Shown one piece after another: positions 11,988-25,840 of a stretch of 64,000 nt of DNA; positions within the stretch are counted from its first letter, which is position 1, and every line of letters starts with the position of its first letter. The notes under the pieces are model-generated. The model searched no databases, was not told the DNA's origin, and was given only the letters and a program-made list of their open reading frames with translations. A program made the translations under genes and the position numbers. This stretch comes from Brachynemurus nebulosus (taxonomy: Eukaryota; Arthropoda; Insecta; Neuroptera; Myrmeleontidae), in NCBI GenBank assembly GCA_035578155.1, contig JAPWDM010000005.1:21388877-21452876 (forward strand). The letters run 5' to 3'.

Positions 11988-14635
11988 TATTATATATATT
12001 TTGGTAGATATATATTCTAATCTAATTTACTTACTTATAACATTCTTTTGCTCTACACAAATATTATGTTACTTCTTTGTTGTACAAAACAGGTTAACAT
12101 TTTTATACTGTTAAATCGAAATTTGTGTTAATATATTCATTTAACACAAACACAAAATGTTACATTAATGCAGGGTTGTGTTACTTATTTAACACAAAAA
12201 TGTTAACCACTAGTTTTTTTTTACACAGAACACAAATTTTTTTACTGTGTATAATAGATAATTTTTCACAACCTTCAATTTCGCATTTGGGGGGCAAATT
12301 CTCTTGGAGAGCAAATGCAACTGGATTCTCAAATTTTTCTAGTCTTTTATTTATGTATCCGGTTTTGTACCAAGAATAACGGAATAAGTTTTGATATCGA
12401 GGAGAAGAAAACTAGTTATGAATCACTTATTTCAGTTTTATTATGTTGTTACGAGAATGAAGATTGATATCGTAATTTAGCAACATTATACTACCAAAAA
12501 CGGCTTAATAAAATTCTTTCATATTCGGAATTCATATACCTCTAGTGGTTGTATCTCCCCCGTAGTCCCTTCAGGTATTATCATGGCTGTTGTTTCTTTG
12601 TCGGTACATGTTAATTCGTTAATGGCAGGTACTCGAAAAATGTTCACTCCACTAATTTACTAAAAGGACACTTTTTTTTACCGGCATTTGGTTAAAAATG
12701 CTCTTTTATCTACATATATGTAAACTGTACATATTTGTTGCGTACAATACGAATTAAAGATGTAATTATTACACATTTAAGATGTACAATAGACAACAAG
12801 TATGTAAACTTTACACACATAATGTGTATACTTTACATCTCCTATATGTATTAAAATATAATATAATGTACTTACTATAATATAATATAAATGTTAATAT
12901 AATATAATAATACAAAATATTTTAATAATTAGTACTTTCTAATAGGTACCTACCTGTTTAATACTTTATTCTTAGTTATTTTTAAGTCTCATCAGTCCTG
13001 AAAATGCATTATAGAAGAAGAAACTATTTAGTAAAAATGAGTATTATAGACATAGATAATAACATCATGACTAAAGTTCAGTAATATTGTATTTACAATA
13101 TAATTTTAATTACAAAATATACTTCAACGTAATTCTTAACCTATACTCACTTTTTGTAAATAGTCATTATAAAGGGATAATTTAATTAAAATAACACGTT
13201 TTTGTAAAAATAATTTTATTTATTAACGTATATTTAATATTCAATAACATATATCACAAAATGAGTTCAACCAACCAAAGTTACAAATCTTAGAAGCTAA
13301 ACATTATTTTGTTCAGTTTTACAACTAAATATTTATATTTTATAGTCCACAATAAGTTTTAACAAGCACTGGCATCACTAGGTAAATTTTGCCTTAAATA
13401 ACACTGAAACTGAATTATTTATCTTTCACCAAATATAACACCAAAGTAGATCCAGTGTTCAGTCATATTGAATGCACGTCCGTTGCCTGATTTTATACTG
13501 TTTAAATAAATACAATATTGAATTTCTAATAACGATAATTTTCGAATATTTCTCTTTATAATACTGAATTCGTAAACTCATCAAAACACTTTTTTACAAA
13601 AAAATTTTAATTGTTTAAAACAGTTTGAACCATTATGAAACTACATTGTATAAAATTAACCTCGAATGCATAATAAAATAAACTCCAAACATGTACAAGC
13701 CAACTCAAGTGAAGCCGTCAATTGCGCAGAATCAACCACGTGATATCAATAATTTGCATCCAAAAGATGTAATATTACACAATTATAGTAGTAACTGTAA
13801 ACATATGAACAAACCAACTCAAGTGACGCCGTCAATCGCGCAGAATCAATCACGTGATACCAATAAATTACATCCAAAGGGTGTAATATTACGCAATTAC
13901 AGTAGTGAAATCACTGATATATCTCAGAATACATCTCCGGTTGTGTAAAATAATCGTAATTACATATCAGTTACGTAAAATTACACCTCAAATATGTAAA
14001 AATAACAAAAAAATATTTTTGGCGTAAATTTACCACTAACTAGTAAATTTTACTACTATCATAATAGTAATATTGCGACTATAATAATAGTAATTTTACA
14101 CTCATTTTTTACAGTGATAATAATTTATGATTGAACTACTTGCTATTGCCGTAACAGATGATAGACAAGTTCTGTTTCTGCTGTAAATCATCCGTCTATA
14201 CAGCATCTTTAGTTTCATTCTTCATCTTCTCAATCATTCTTCAAAACAAAAAAACGCATTTTCAAAATATTGTGACTTGTTACCTTTCTGCAGTTAGCAG
14301 TTCAATTATAGTACTATGCAAGTGTGTTATACAGCATAATCTCTTTTTATGCGGCGGATAGAGATCGCATAAAAATATCGTAAAAAGAACATATTTTAGA
14401 ACTTCATCCACAATAATTTTCCTCTTTTTTGTTATTAGCTTCGCACGTTCATTTATAATCGCGTCTCGTTCAATAAAGTTTTGTCTATAGAATATGTTTA
14501 TGTTAGTTCGAATCGATTACGGGATCGTAACAGAAGTTTTTACTTCGATTGCACCTTGAAGTTTTTTTTTTTAATACTTTTATTATTGTAACTAAATTAT
14601 TTCAATCGATATAATGCATTAAATTTAAATCTTAC
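11988..14635. other. AT-rich spacer with one small tandem duplication
   Basis: No gene can be supported. The stretch has many TTAACACAA-type motifs (about 12090-12210) and TGTAAAnTTACA-like motifs (12720-12850, 13930-14110), plus the 114-bp duplication at 13691-13915. Confidence 0.4.
13691..13915 (+). repeat. 114-bp tandem duplication, open in one frame
   Basis: Two head-to-tail copies with about 88% identity, starting at 13691 and 13805. The + frame stays open over both, with repeats of KPTQVxPSIAQNQ and LHPKxVILxNYSS, ending at 13948. Between copies I count about 5 synonymous and 6 replacement differences, which does not argue for selection on protein. No splice structure or known domain is evident, so it is treated as a repeat rather than a gene. 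Confidence 0.6.
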
Positions 14636-14864
14636 TCGGGGCCGGATTTCGCCTAAGTGTCGCCCTGGGAACCGTGAAGAAGGTCGCCCCTGCTTTTCTC
14701 CAGAAAGAAAAAGAAAGTATTTTTTTAATAACTTTTTAACTTTTCCTTACAAAAAATAAGTGATGACCAAAAAAGAAATACCAATTTCCAAATTTTGCCA
14801 CCCTCTTAAAAATTTGTCACCCGAGGCACTAGCCTCGCGTGCCGCTATTGTAAATCCAGCACTG
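14636..14864. mobile_element. Short non-autonomous element with GGATTT ends
   Basis: The left end GGGGCCGGATTTCG and right end TAAATCCAGCACTGA are inverted with respect to each other. Internal text (GTCGCCCTGGGA, GTCACCCGAGGCACTAGCC) is the style of a common insect non-autonomous DNA element. There is no clear target duplication. The overlapping frames at 14747-14975 on both strands are shadows. Confidence 0.5.
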
Positions 14865-15639
14865 ATTTTACTCCAAACATATTCCATCCATCGGACCCGC
14901 AATTTTTTGCATGATGTGGTCAAAAAAAGACCAAACAATCAAAAATTTCAAAATTTAGAATTTTATACCGAATAATATGTATTGTCGTCCCAAAACTTTT
15001 GTAAACGACTATGTCATTGGAGTAAATCTTAATTATTCTAATGAAACCATTTTGTTTTTCCGTTTTAAATTGTTTTTAGTTAATAATGCTGTTAATTACT
15101 TATAAAATTCGTGTTTACAATACCAATATGTAAAATAAGTACAACCGACATGTTATACATGTTATAGTCGTATTTTATAGGTCGTTACATGGGTACATGT
15201 ACATGTAAATACATTATTAAAAAGTATTTAATGTCATTAATTTACACAAAATAAATTACATAATAGTATGTAAATTATCTGCTAATGTATTACATTCGTG
15301 GATAGTCTAACAAAGTACAGTGAGCCGATTCTTTAATGAATTCACGGCGTATCAGCAGGTGTACCAACTTAAAATGGCCCTGTCTTGATTAAAAAAAAAT
15401 GTAAATAGATACTACGTAATTTGACAAATACGATGTCGTCAAAACGGTGAAAATGACACAATAATGTGTCTTAATTTAACTGTATAATTAAAATATATAC
15501 TTAATTAATGATTTTCGAGAAAACGTCAGCCACTGTTTAAATGAGGTAATAAACTTTAATCAATAGTAAGGGCGAGAATTGTTGTATCATTTTATGGATA
15601 CTAAAAGAAGTAAATTTTGTTTTTCATCAAATATTGTGT
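14865..15639. other. AT-rich spacer, nothing recognised
   Basis: No gene, TIR or RNA was recognised; there is some simple ACATGT-rich text around 15140-15210. Confidence 0.4.
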
Positions 15640-15732
15640 TAAGGGGAGATTCGCTGAAAAAAAGGAATCGATATTAGTAATTAAAAACACTTTACTTCGC
15701 AAAATACCACTTTTATTGAATATAGAAATTCT

Positions 15733-15772
15733 TATGACATGTTTCGGTCAATATGACCATTCTCGAACGTGT
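15733..15772 (-). ncRNA. Hammerhead-ribozyme-like motif of Penelope element (degenerate)
   Basis: The minus strand reads CGAGAAT then GGTCATATTGACCGAAAC and ATGTC. GGTC/GACC forms a perfect 4-bp stem II around ATATT, followed by the invariant GAAA and a very short palindromic helix III region (ACATGT) ending in UC. Penelope-like elements are known to carry minimal type I hammerheads of this shape in their terminal repeats. The CUGANGA core is not intact here (CGAGAA), so this copy is probably inactive. Identification rests on the layout and position downstream of the endonuclease. Confidence 0.55.
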
Positions 15773-15960
15773 AAAGATTACATTCAGATACATGCCTACT
15801 TATTTTAAATCTTAACTCATAGATTGTAACAATGCATGATGGGAAATTAGTAGGAATAGAAGTAGTGGACGGAGTCAAAAACAAAGAAAACAAGTTTAAG
15901 TGAGTTAGAAACATGTGACATATAAACAAATAAAGTAGGAAATACAGTCGTATACAAAAA

Positions 15961-16278
15961 TTATAAAACAGAAAATAAAGTGGAATTGTAAATATCGGTA
16001 TAATCATTTAAAAGTAGTTCAGAATTGTGTTTGTAAATTTCTATTGCTTCTAGAATATTTAGTCTGGGTCCTTTATTTGCTTCGTGTAAAACTGTATCGT
16101 TTCTCTCCGGTATGTGTCCTGTGACGACTAAATGTCTGGTAAAAGCGGAGTCAGATTTCTTGTTTCTGTAGTATCTGAAGTGTTTGGCTCTGCGGGTTTC
16201 AAAATTTCTGGTAGTTTGACCAATGTAAAAACTATCACGTTCTTCGACAGTTTGTAGATGCCCGATTTTTAAGTTTGT
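15961..16278 (-). pseudogene. Penelope-like element GIY-YIG endonuclease domain, truncated
   Basis: The minus strand is open for 105 codons to a TAA at 15961-15963. It reads FYIGQTTRNFETRRAKHF, then SAFTRHLVVTGHIPE and later LNILEAIEIYKHNSE. YIGQT with a following Arg-rich stretch, the central His of the TRHL...GH block, and the late Glu in LEAIEIY are the landmarks of the GIY-YIG nuclease carried at the C-terminus of Penelope-like polyproteins. The N-terminal GIY strand and all of the reverse transcriptase are missing; the frame meets a stop at 16279-16281, where another repeat begins. No stop interrupts the preserved part, so the copy is fairly young. It would have nicked DNA for target-primed insertion. 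Confidence 0.87.
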
Positions 16279-16280
16279 CT

Positions 16281-16408
16281 ATTAACGAAATTCCAAAATG
16301 GAATTCAGCTATTACAGCCACTGTCATGACGCGACTTGAGCCCGGGACTATGACAGAAATTTGTTTTGAGGTATCTAGAAACCGAAAATAATATTCACTA
16401 AAATTTAC
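16281..16408 (-). repeat. Dispersed family A, partial copy
   Basis: Inverse of the 3' part of family A seen at 36485-36620 and 49071-49192. It includes GAATTCAGCTATTACAGCCA and GAGCCCGGGACTATGACAG. It abuts the Penelope-like fragment at about 16280. Confidence 0.8.
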
Positions 16409-16780
16409 ATATATACACTAGCTGCTACCCGCGGCTTCGCTCGCGTGGCTTTTGAAATTATGGCATCTAGTTAAAACATATAAAGTGTACTTTCATTACG
16501 TCGCTATTACGCATCGAGTAGGTATTATGACTTTTCTTTGGAATTTTCCCACAGAAATACAATATTTTCCCCGGGCAAAAAATAGACTATAACATTCCTT
16601 TAACAACATTCCAAGTTCAAATGAAATCAATGATTCTTTTTTATACTGTTTTAAATATATATTTTCTCACGGGAATAAGACTTTCCACGGGAGTTAGATA
16701 CTTTCCCGGGATAGAAAGTAGTCTGTGTCCTTTCTCATCGTCTCTGTAAACAATATGCAAAGTTTGAAATCAATCATGCT
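16409..16780. repeat. Dispersed repeat with CCCGGGATAGAAAGTAG blocks
   Basis: It begins CTAGCTGCTACCCGCGGCTT and contains CACGGGAATAAGACTTT and CCCGGGATAGAAAGTAGTCT. Text of this style recurs at 19300-19700 and about 37690-37750 and is typical of a widespread arthropod dispersed repeat. Class not determined. Confidence 0.55.
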
Positions 16781-16833
16781 TTTAGCGAATTTCCAAAAGT
16801 GAAACTGGAAATACGCTATTACAGCAGGTGTCA

Positions 16834-16889
<56 letters not shown>

Positions 16890-17045
16890 GTGTCGCCACG
16901 ATAACTCTCGAACGAAACGTCTAATGCTTATGAAATTTTGTGTGCGGACTGGATTCTGAATTGGCTCGGCTAAGTTCGTTAGCCAGACACGTCGGATGCC
17001 CAGAAGTAGGTTTTCTGGCCATTTTTTATCATTCGATCCTATCAT
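16781..17045 (-). repeat. Dispersed family A, diverged copy with internal (TA)n
   Basis: In inverse orientation it shows GCGAATTTCC, the (TA)n tract at 16836-16881, then CGATAACTCTCGAACGAAA and TTAGCCAGACACGTCGGATG, in the same order as the family A copies at 36041-36620 and 48671-49192. The minus frame across it that encodes Ile-Tyr repeats is an artefact of the (TA)n run. Confidence 0.72.
16836..16881. repeat. (TA)n microsatellite inside family A
   Basis: TA run at the position where other family A copies also carry one. Confidence 0.93.
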
Positions 17046-17555
17046 AAGACAGTTCGATTTTTACATCGTTGAAAAGGAAAAAAAAATTATGAAGAAAATA
17101 TTCTTATAATTTTTTTTCTATTTTAAGTATTTTTCGAGAAAATGTAAATTTTCACCATTATATTAGTTTTCTTTCTTTGTTAGTCTAATAAGTAATTTAT
17201 ATTTATATCTCAGTTCTTTATGAAGTATAAAAAAAAAATATTTCACTTTTTTATTAAAGAATTTTGTGAGAACAAGTGAAGTCTATTCACATACATGTGT
17301 TATAACACACATACATGTATAGAGTTTTGTTTTTCATTTATTGCATTATAATTAGCATGGTTCTATCTCAAGTTGAAAAATGAAAATTAAACAGATTTTC
17401 TAAGCTAATGTAATGAAGAATTTTTTTTTTTATTGAATTTTTAAGTAAACAAGAAATTGAAGATTATGTTACGATATAATATTATTAAATATGAAACAAA
17501 ACAAAATATGTACAATGTAGATATGTATGCACGGAAAAATATTTTGAATCGATTT
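17046..17555. other. AT-rich spacer, nothing recognised
   Basis: No coding or repeat structure identified beyond homopolymer runs. Confidence 0.4.
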
Positions 17556-18838
17556 TGAAAATTTTTTCACTAATAATTAATAATGTTAAAAAATTAAACC
17601 ATTTCAAATGGATTTAAGGTATTTTATGTGAGGTCAAGGTTTTCGGGACCTAAAAAGGCCAGAAATTAATTAACCAATCGATTTTAAAAATTTTTTCACA
17701 GTTAGTAAGTTAAAGTATTTGAATTAATTAATTAAATGATGTCCGCAAGAAGCTTACGGACTGCCATAAGTTATATGAGATCCTTAGAACCCTTTTCTTA
17801 CTGTTAGAGTACTAGACTTGTATGAGTTTCGCCAGGATTTACTGATCCCATAATTGTAAAAAATAAACTAAAGGACCAATTTTAAAAATTTCTTCACTGT
17901 TACAGAGCTAAACTATTTTAGATAGATTTAGAATACATTATGTAAGGTCCGCCAGGGTCCACAGGATCCAAAAGTGTCAAAAATAAACTAACTGACCGAT
18001 TTTGAAAATTTTTTCACTGTTACAGAGCTAAACTATTTTAGATAAATATCGATTACGTTATGTAAGGTCCTCCTGGGTCCATAGGACCCAAAAGTGTCAA
18101 AGTAAACTGCCTGATCGATTTTGAAAATTTTTTCACTGTTACAGAGCTAAACTGTTTTAGATAAATATAGATTCCGTTATGTAAGGTCTGCCAGGGTCCA
18201 TAGGATCCAGAAGTGTCAAAAATAAACTAACTGACCGATTTTGAAAATTTTTTCACTGTTACAGAGCTAAACTATTTTAGATAAATATAGATTACGTTAT
18301 GTAAGGTTTGCCAGGGTCCATGGGATCCAAAAGTGTCAAAAATAAACTAACCGACCGATTTTGAAAATTTTTTCACTGTTGGGGAACTAAGCTATTTTAG
18401 ATAGACACACATTACGTTATTTAGGGTCCGCCAGGGTCCATGGGACCCAAAAGTGGTAAAAATAAACTAACCGACCGATTTTGAAAATTTTTTCACTGTT
18501 ACAGAGCTAAACTATTTTAGATAAATATAGATTACGTTATGTAAAGTCTGCCAGGGTCCATCGGATCCAAAAGTGTCAAAAATAAACTAACCGACCGATT
18601 TTGAAAATTTTTTCACTTTTGGGGAGGTAAGCTATTTTAGATACATATAGATTACGTTATGTAAGGTCTGACAGTGTCAGTAGGACCTAAAAGTGTCAAA
18701 AATAAAATAACTGACCGATTTTGAACCTTTTTTACTATTACCGAGGTAAACTATTTTAGATAGGTACAGGTTGTGTTATCTGAGATCCACAACTGTCCTG
18801 CGGATGCAAATGCGGCGTAGAATGCTACACAACGGGTT

Positions 18839-18926
<88 letters not shown>

Positions 18927-19270
18927 CATAAAGTCCGCCTAGAATATACGGTCGAGCTGATTTTTTAATGAGGTCCACCGGGATCTTGCAGATCCGAAAA
19001 CGCCAGTAATAAGCTATCGAACCGATGCTAAAAAATTTCTCACTGCTAGAGAACTAAATTATTTTAGATGGATACAACTATGCTGCACAAAATCCGTTCG
19101 GGTTCTTGGGTCCCCAAAAATACCAAAACTAATTACCCAGCCGATTTTAAAAATTCTTTTACTCTTAAAAAGCTAAACTATTTTAAATAGGTACAGGTCT
19201 TAGATGAGATCCGCCAGTGCCCAAGATTTGGAAATTCGCTATGTTATGCAGATGCTGTGACAGGGGTATT
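17556..19270 (+). repeat. Satellite-like array, 120-bp unit, ending in a family A-type terminus
   Basis: About a dozen head-to-tail units. Each starts near CCGATTTTGAAAATTTTTTC, then ACAGAGCTAAACTATTTTAG, ATTACGTTATGTAAGGTC and GCCAGGGTCCAT. Starts at about 18115, 18235, 18355, 18475, 18595 and 18715 give an exact 120-bp period; outer units are more diverged. A (TA)n tract (18843-18925) interrupts it. The array ends with GGAAATTCGCTATGTTATGC followed by AGATGCTGTGACAGGGGTAT (19230-19269). The inverse of that terminus starts the family A copies at 36041, 48671 and 50129 and the array remnants at 25841. This suggests the array is internal to a mobile element. Confidence 0.85.
18843..18925. repeat. 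(TA)n microsatellite within the 120-bp array
   Basis: TA run of about 82 bp between two diverged array units. Confidence 0.95.
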
Positions 19271-19720
19271 TTTTAATAGTCAGTTGTTATTTCATTTTTT
19301 CGTTTTAAATACATTTTCCTTCGGGAATAGGATATTTTATCGGGATAAAAAATAATCTATGTTTATCGCTGTATATCGTCAAGTTTGTCTATTATCATTT
19401 TTTTGTTTCATTTAAAATATATTTTTCCACAGGAATGAAATTTCCCACGGGAAATTTCCCGGAGCATAAAGTAGTTTGTGTCCTTTCTCATCCCTTCTGT
19501 TGGCAATATACAGTTTGAAATCATTTATCCGTTTTTTAATAGTCAGCTGTTGTAATTTATTGCATTTTCCCTCGGGAATGAAATATTTTCCCGAAATAAA
19601 AAATAGCCTATAACCGTCTCTGGCCCGCAAGCAGCGCCTGTGCAAAGTTTCAAGTTGATTGGTTGGGCGATATCAGTTTCATCCATTTTAATCACCACGA
19701 TGAAGTAATAAACCTTTTTT
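19271..19720. repeat. Dispersed repeat with CCCGGGATAAAAAATA blocks, two internal units
   Basis: Blocks such as CCTTCGGGAATAGGATATTT, CACGGGAAATTTCCCGGAGC and CCCTCGGGAATGAAATATTT recur within the stretch and match the style of 16540-16760, including TTTGTGTCCTTTCTCATC. Probably decayed copies of one dispersed repeat. The minus frame at 19412-19645 is a shadow. Confidence 0.55.
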
Positions 19721-20767
19721 CGTCTGGGGACTTAATTTTATGGTTACATTTTCGTCCGATTTTATTACCGGTAATATCCACCTTTATTCAAATTATTTTA
19801 GTATAGAAAATAAATATGTATCTATAATGTAACACTTATCTTATATGTATCCAAATATTGGATATTTGGAATAAATTTATGATATTAGTTAATGTATGTT
19901 GTTATAGTATATTTGTAATAAGTATACATAATATCGTTGTTTCTCTATTAAAAAAAATTAAGTATTATCTAAAAAAATTAGCTTGTTAGTTGCTAGAGCG
20001 CTGTATATAAAAAATTGAAAATATTTTGGTCCATTTAATAATAGGGTGCCAATTTCAAATTTCCCAGAGCTGGTGGCGTAAGCTTCAAAATGCAATATTA
20101 ACATCCAAATACAAAAATAAAATAGAAATTGGATAGTGGATTGGATATTGCTTCCTTATTTTTTAAATCCCCAATTAATGGAAATTATGCCCAAATATAA
20201 TAAAAAATGGTATAAAATTTTCTGGTTGCATAATATTAATTCTTATGTTGACGAAAATTCGATTTTTCTATCTTGGATGTGGGCAGCAACAGAATAAGGT
20301 ACTGAAAAGAAGTAGAATATCCGCTGTTCAGAATATTAACAGAAAAGTTATATTTATACCCAAAAAAAAATTAATCCGACAAAAATATTTAGAAAAAAAA
20401 TATAATATTTTTGTTTTTAAATTGTAAATTATATGAACTTAATCTATGTTTCCCAGCATGAGTTTTGGTTAAAACTTATTTTAAAGGCGCTGTCCATATT
20501 TCTATAAGTTGATTCGAATTATCCAAAAATATTCGAATTACCAGAGACCACATAAAAAATTCGAATTAAACCAGTTTAAAATAGCCAGAGCCCACTACTG
20601 GCACTACTTATGTCATATGTACATATACATATAAAAAGAATGCTTAGATACTAACTAGCCAATAATGAACATGTACAAAGTATGTACATTACAATTTTTG
20701 TTAATTACCTACCTATATTTACATATGAAAAATAAATTGTGCCACATATCCTTTTTGGGTCAATATA
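19721..20767. other. AT-rich spacer, nothing recognised
   Basis: No TIR or domain found. TTCGAATTATCCAAAAATAT at 20513-20532 is reminiscent of decayed Tigger-type ends but is too short to call. Confidence 0.4.
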
Positions 20768-20771
20768 TTAA

Positions 20772-21694
20772 CCCTAGAATCATACGTACTCGTCAAAACG
20801 ACGAACGAACTTCTCTACTTGCTCCAATACTACAACTTGTCGGTGCCTGCTTGCTGTGAAACTTCTGTTATCTAATTTATTTGTTATTATAACACATAAG
20901 ACGTATAAATTTTGTTTATAGCTATTGTCGTTTTTTTTATACTGAAATAGTATGCGTCAAAAGGACGACGATGTATGATTAACCCATATATATTATTTTA
21001 AAGATTTTGTACTCCACATATAAAAGTTTTCCTAATTTTTCTCAAATTTACTAAAGATATGGATGTTATAATTAATTTATTCAATGATTATGATAATGTG
21101 AAAGATGATTACAGCTGTTTGACTTATAGTGACCACATAATACTGAAGTTTTAATATATTGAATCGAAAACTAAAGAATGCGTTTCAAGTGACTTAATAA
21201 AAGTTTAACAATTTATTTTATGGAAAATATTTTAATTTTTATTATTTTTTGAGATCTTATTCTAAAAATTACTAACAAATTTTAGAAAATTTACAAATGT
21301 GCCTAATGGGGAAATAACTACATATCTACAGTAATATTTATGACTGAGAAATTTCACATTCTGTAAAGTCACACATGTCCACTGACTCATAATAGTTCAT
21401 AAATTAATTAATTGAAAGACATGTTTTATGATACAGTTGATGTATTTATCTATTTTTTAATTTTTATAGTGAAAATATGCTTTGATAAAAAGATTAAAAA
21501 AATTAATAAATATTTATATTAAGAAATTTTTCCAAATCCAATTTTTTAAATATTGTGTTCGCTTTTGTAGTATTGTTATGTAAAAAAAATGTTTTTTGCA
21601 AATAAAATCTAAAACTCCCCGTAAAAAGTCCATTCCTCGAAACGACGCCGATGTATGATTAACTTGACGCGTAGACCAACGTATGATTCTAGAG
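20772..21694. mobile_element. piggyBac-type non-autonomous element, copy 1
   Basis: It is flanked by TTAA on both sides (20768-20771 and 21695-21698), the obligatory piggyBac target. The left end CCCTAGAATCATACGTACTC is repeated inverted at the right end (ACGTATGATTCTAGAG), and the CCCTAGAA start is typical of piggyBac TIRs. Additional GACGACGATGTATGATTAAC motifs lie subterminally. No transposase is visible in its 923 bp. A second, inverted copy occupies 37905-39263. Confidence 0.85.
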
Positions 21695-21698
21695 TTAA

Positions 21699-22580
21699 AG
21701 GTGCATATAATACACAGGACTTTCGTTTAATTATACCTAAACTTCTGGCCGGACGAAAGTGTATATCATAAAAAAAAATTTCTCGGACAAAACTGTCATT
21801 TTATTAGGTACTTTTCAGGTGCAATAATCTTAATTACGATTTTTCGTAAAATTCTTTTTAGTTCCTAAACCTAAAAAAAATTACTTCCTTTTTATAGACA
21901 AAAATAACAAAAAAAGTGATTTTTTGTTTTTTGTTTCAAAAACTTTCAATTTTTGCTTCCGAGACTACTAAAGTAGCGGAAACATTGTGATCACTTTTGA
22001 AAAAGAAAAAATGTTTTGCCTCCAAAATAAAATTTTTTACGCACATTTTACGTTTTAGAGCTTCCTGAACAATTTTGGTTTGGTGTCTGTCTGTCCGTCT
22101 GAGTTTCGCCAGTTTGCACCAAATAGCATAACTTCTGAACTATTCGATTGTTTTTAATGAAATTCTCAGAAATTGTGCAGTTTGATTCCTAGATGGTCCC
22201 CTATGAAATTAATCAAAATCGGAGTAACGGTAGCTACGCCGTTACCATGTCATTTCAAAATTGCATCAACTGGCTTAACTTCTGAACTATTCAATTCTTT
22301 TTATGAAATTTTCAGAAATTATGCAGTTTGGTTCCTAGATGGTCCCCTATGAATTTAATCGAAATCGGAGTAACGGTAGCTACGCCGCTACCATGAAATC
22401 CCATTAAATGTCAATATCTTATTTACTGCTATTCCCATTTTGCTCAAATTTTTAGGGTATTTTGGGGGTTAGTTTCTAAAATATTTTGCGATGCTATTAT
22501 TTTATAATTTAGCCTTTAAGTCTTTCGAGTAACAACAGTTTTTTATGAATTTCAAGGCGAAAATATAATTTCACGGTATA
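21699..22580. other. Spacer with two ~140-bp tandem units
   Basis: After AT-rich text, GTGTCTGTCTGTCCGTCTGA (22083-22102) precedes two diverged tandem units at 22116-22258 and 22259-22395. Each contains CTTCTGAACTATTC, TTCCTAGATGGTCCCCTATG and GGAGTAACGGTAGCTACGCC. No gene seen. Confidence 0.6.
22116..22395 (+). repeat. Two tandem units of about 140 bp
   Basis: Both units share GAACTATTCnATT, CAGAAATTnTGCAGTTTG and TCCTAGATGGTCCCCTATGA blocks, with about 85-90% similarity by eye. Confidence 0.8.
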
Positions 22581-23374
22581 TAATATGTATATTTGGTAGA
22601 ATACTGTTTTAAAGTCTTTTACGAGTACGAGGAAGCTGTGTGCCACACCGCATTGGCAGTGTATTTGCTTCTGAATGGATGTAATTTAAGTTTAGAGACT
22701 TAGAAAATTTTTTTTCTTAAAAACCCCATTTGACTTTCTAATTTCTGACCACCCACTGAAGCTGTGTGCTGTGTGTCATTTGTTTAAGCGTCAACTTTGA
22801 CACTACGTATTAAAAGCATCGTCATCGGGCAAAAGAAAAATAACATTTTTTTGATACTTACAGGAATGTGTGATAAATAATGTGCAAAAAGTTTCAGTTC
22901 GATTGCATACAATGTTTCTTTAAAAAAATTATTGAAAATGTGCCTTTTTCTTCGCTTCTAATCCTGTATATCCCATTTGAAATTATTCAAAACATTTAAT
23001 CAATCGATATCATCTTTAGTATCCTAAAATTAAATAGAAATATTAAATTAGACTAAAAATAGCAAGGATTATGTTTTACTTACAAATTTTGAATAATATT
23101 TTAAACCAATTCGCTCGTTATAATAACAAAATGGAATTCAGTTAGTGATTCTCTTCCATCCGAAACCATTCTGTATTGATCGAACTAATATTGTAACTAC
23201 CACCGTCGTAAGAAATAATCTTATTTCATCATCTATTCAAAAAATTTAATTTCTAGATAATCGTTTACCTATTGCAAATATTTAATTAAATAACAAAAAG
23301 TTAAGGTAAATACAGAAGTTGAAAAATATTTACACAAGTGTGCAAAATGAATTATGAAAAATAGTTTTCCATCA

Positions 23375-23410
23375 GTATATAAGCCGTATCGAAATGGTTG
23401 CAAATCAGTT
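23375..23410 (+). promoter_or_regulatory. TATA box and TCAGT initiator, left gene copy
   Basis: GTATATAAG lies at 23375-23383, and the arthropod initiator TCAGTT at 23405-23410, about 30 bp downstream. This is the canonical TATA-to-start spacing and places the transcript start near 23407, some 64 bp upstream of the ATG at 23471. Confidence 0.8.
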
Positions 23411-23470
23411 CGAATTTAAGTTCAATCTGAATTGAAATTCATATACAACAGTAAAATTTAAAAGTACAAA

Positions 23471-25516
<2,046 letters not shown>

Positions 25517-25570
25517 ATTGTTAAATTATTAGTATCAACTGTTTGTATATTAATGTATGGGAAATGGTTT

Positions 25571-25576
25571 AATAAA
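25571..25576 (+). terminator. Polyadenylation signal AATAAA, left gene copy
   Basis: AATAAA lies 54 bp downstream of the stop codon (TAA ending at 25516), a suitable distance for a short 3' untranslated region. Confidence 0.75.
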
Positions 25577-25840
25577 ATTTTCTTGAGCAATTAAACAGGC
25601 ATATTTTCTACTGCAGCAGTGTAATTAATCCTACATAAAACAATTTCCTAACGAAGAGATTCTTCTTTGACTAACATGCAAGTACAAAAACTTTAAATCT
25701 GTTTTGTAGTACCGCAGATGCACGTAACTTTACTATAATTTTCGATTCAAATTTGAATAAAATGAAAACGAAATTAACTGAATTACATTTAATTGTTTTA
25801 GTGAAATCAACTGATAAAATTTACTATATTCAAAAATTAA

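Larger units (their letters stand above)
15640..16280 (-). mobile_element. Penelope-like retroelement, 3' part
   Basis: The minus strand carries the GIY-YIG endonuclease end (15961-16278), then about 190 bp of 3' flank, then a hammerhead-like motif (15733-15772). This order, endonuclease C-terminus followed by a hammerhead-bearing terminal region, is that of Penelope-like elements. The reverse transcriptase part is absent: at 16280 the sequence switches abruptly to an unrelated family A repeat, so the copy is 5'-truncated or cut by insertion. The exact 3' end is uncertain. Confidence 0.82.

Noticed and set aside
13691..13948. Two-repeat protein-coding gene
   Set aside because: Substitutions between repeat copies do not favour synonymous sites and there is no gene structure around it.
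17556..19270. Possible CRISPR-like or regulatory array
   Set aside because: Units are contiguous 120-bp repeats with no unique spacers, in a eukaryotic repeat context.
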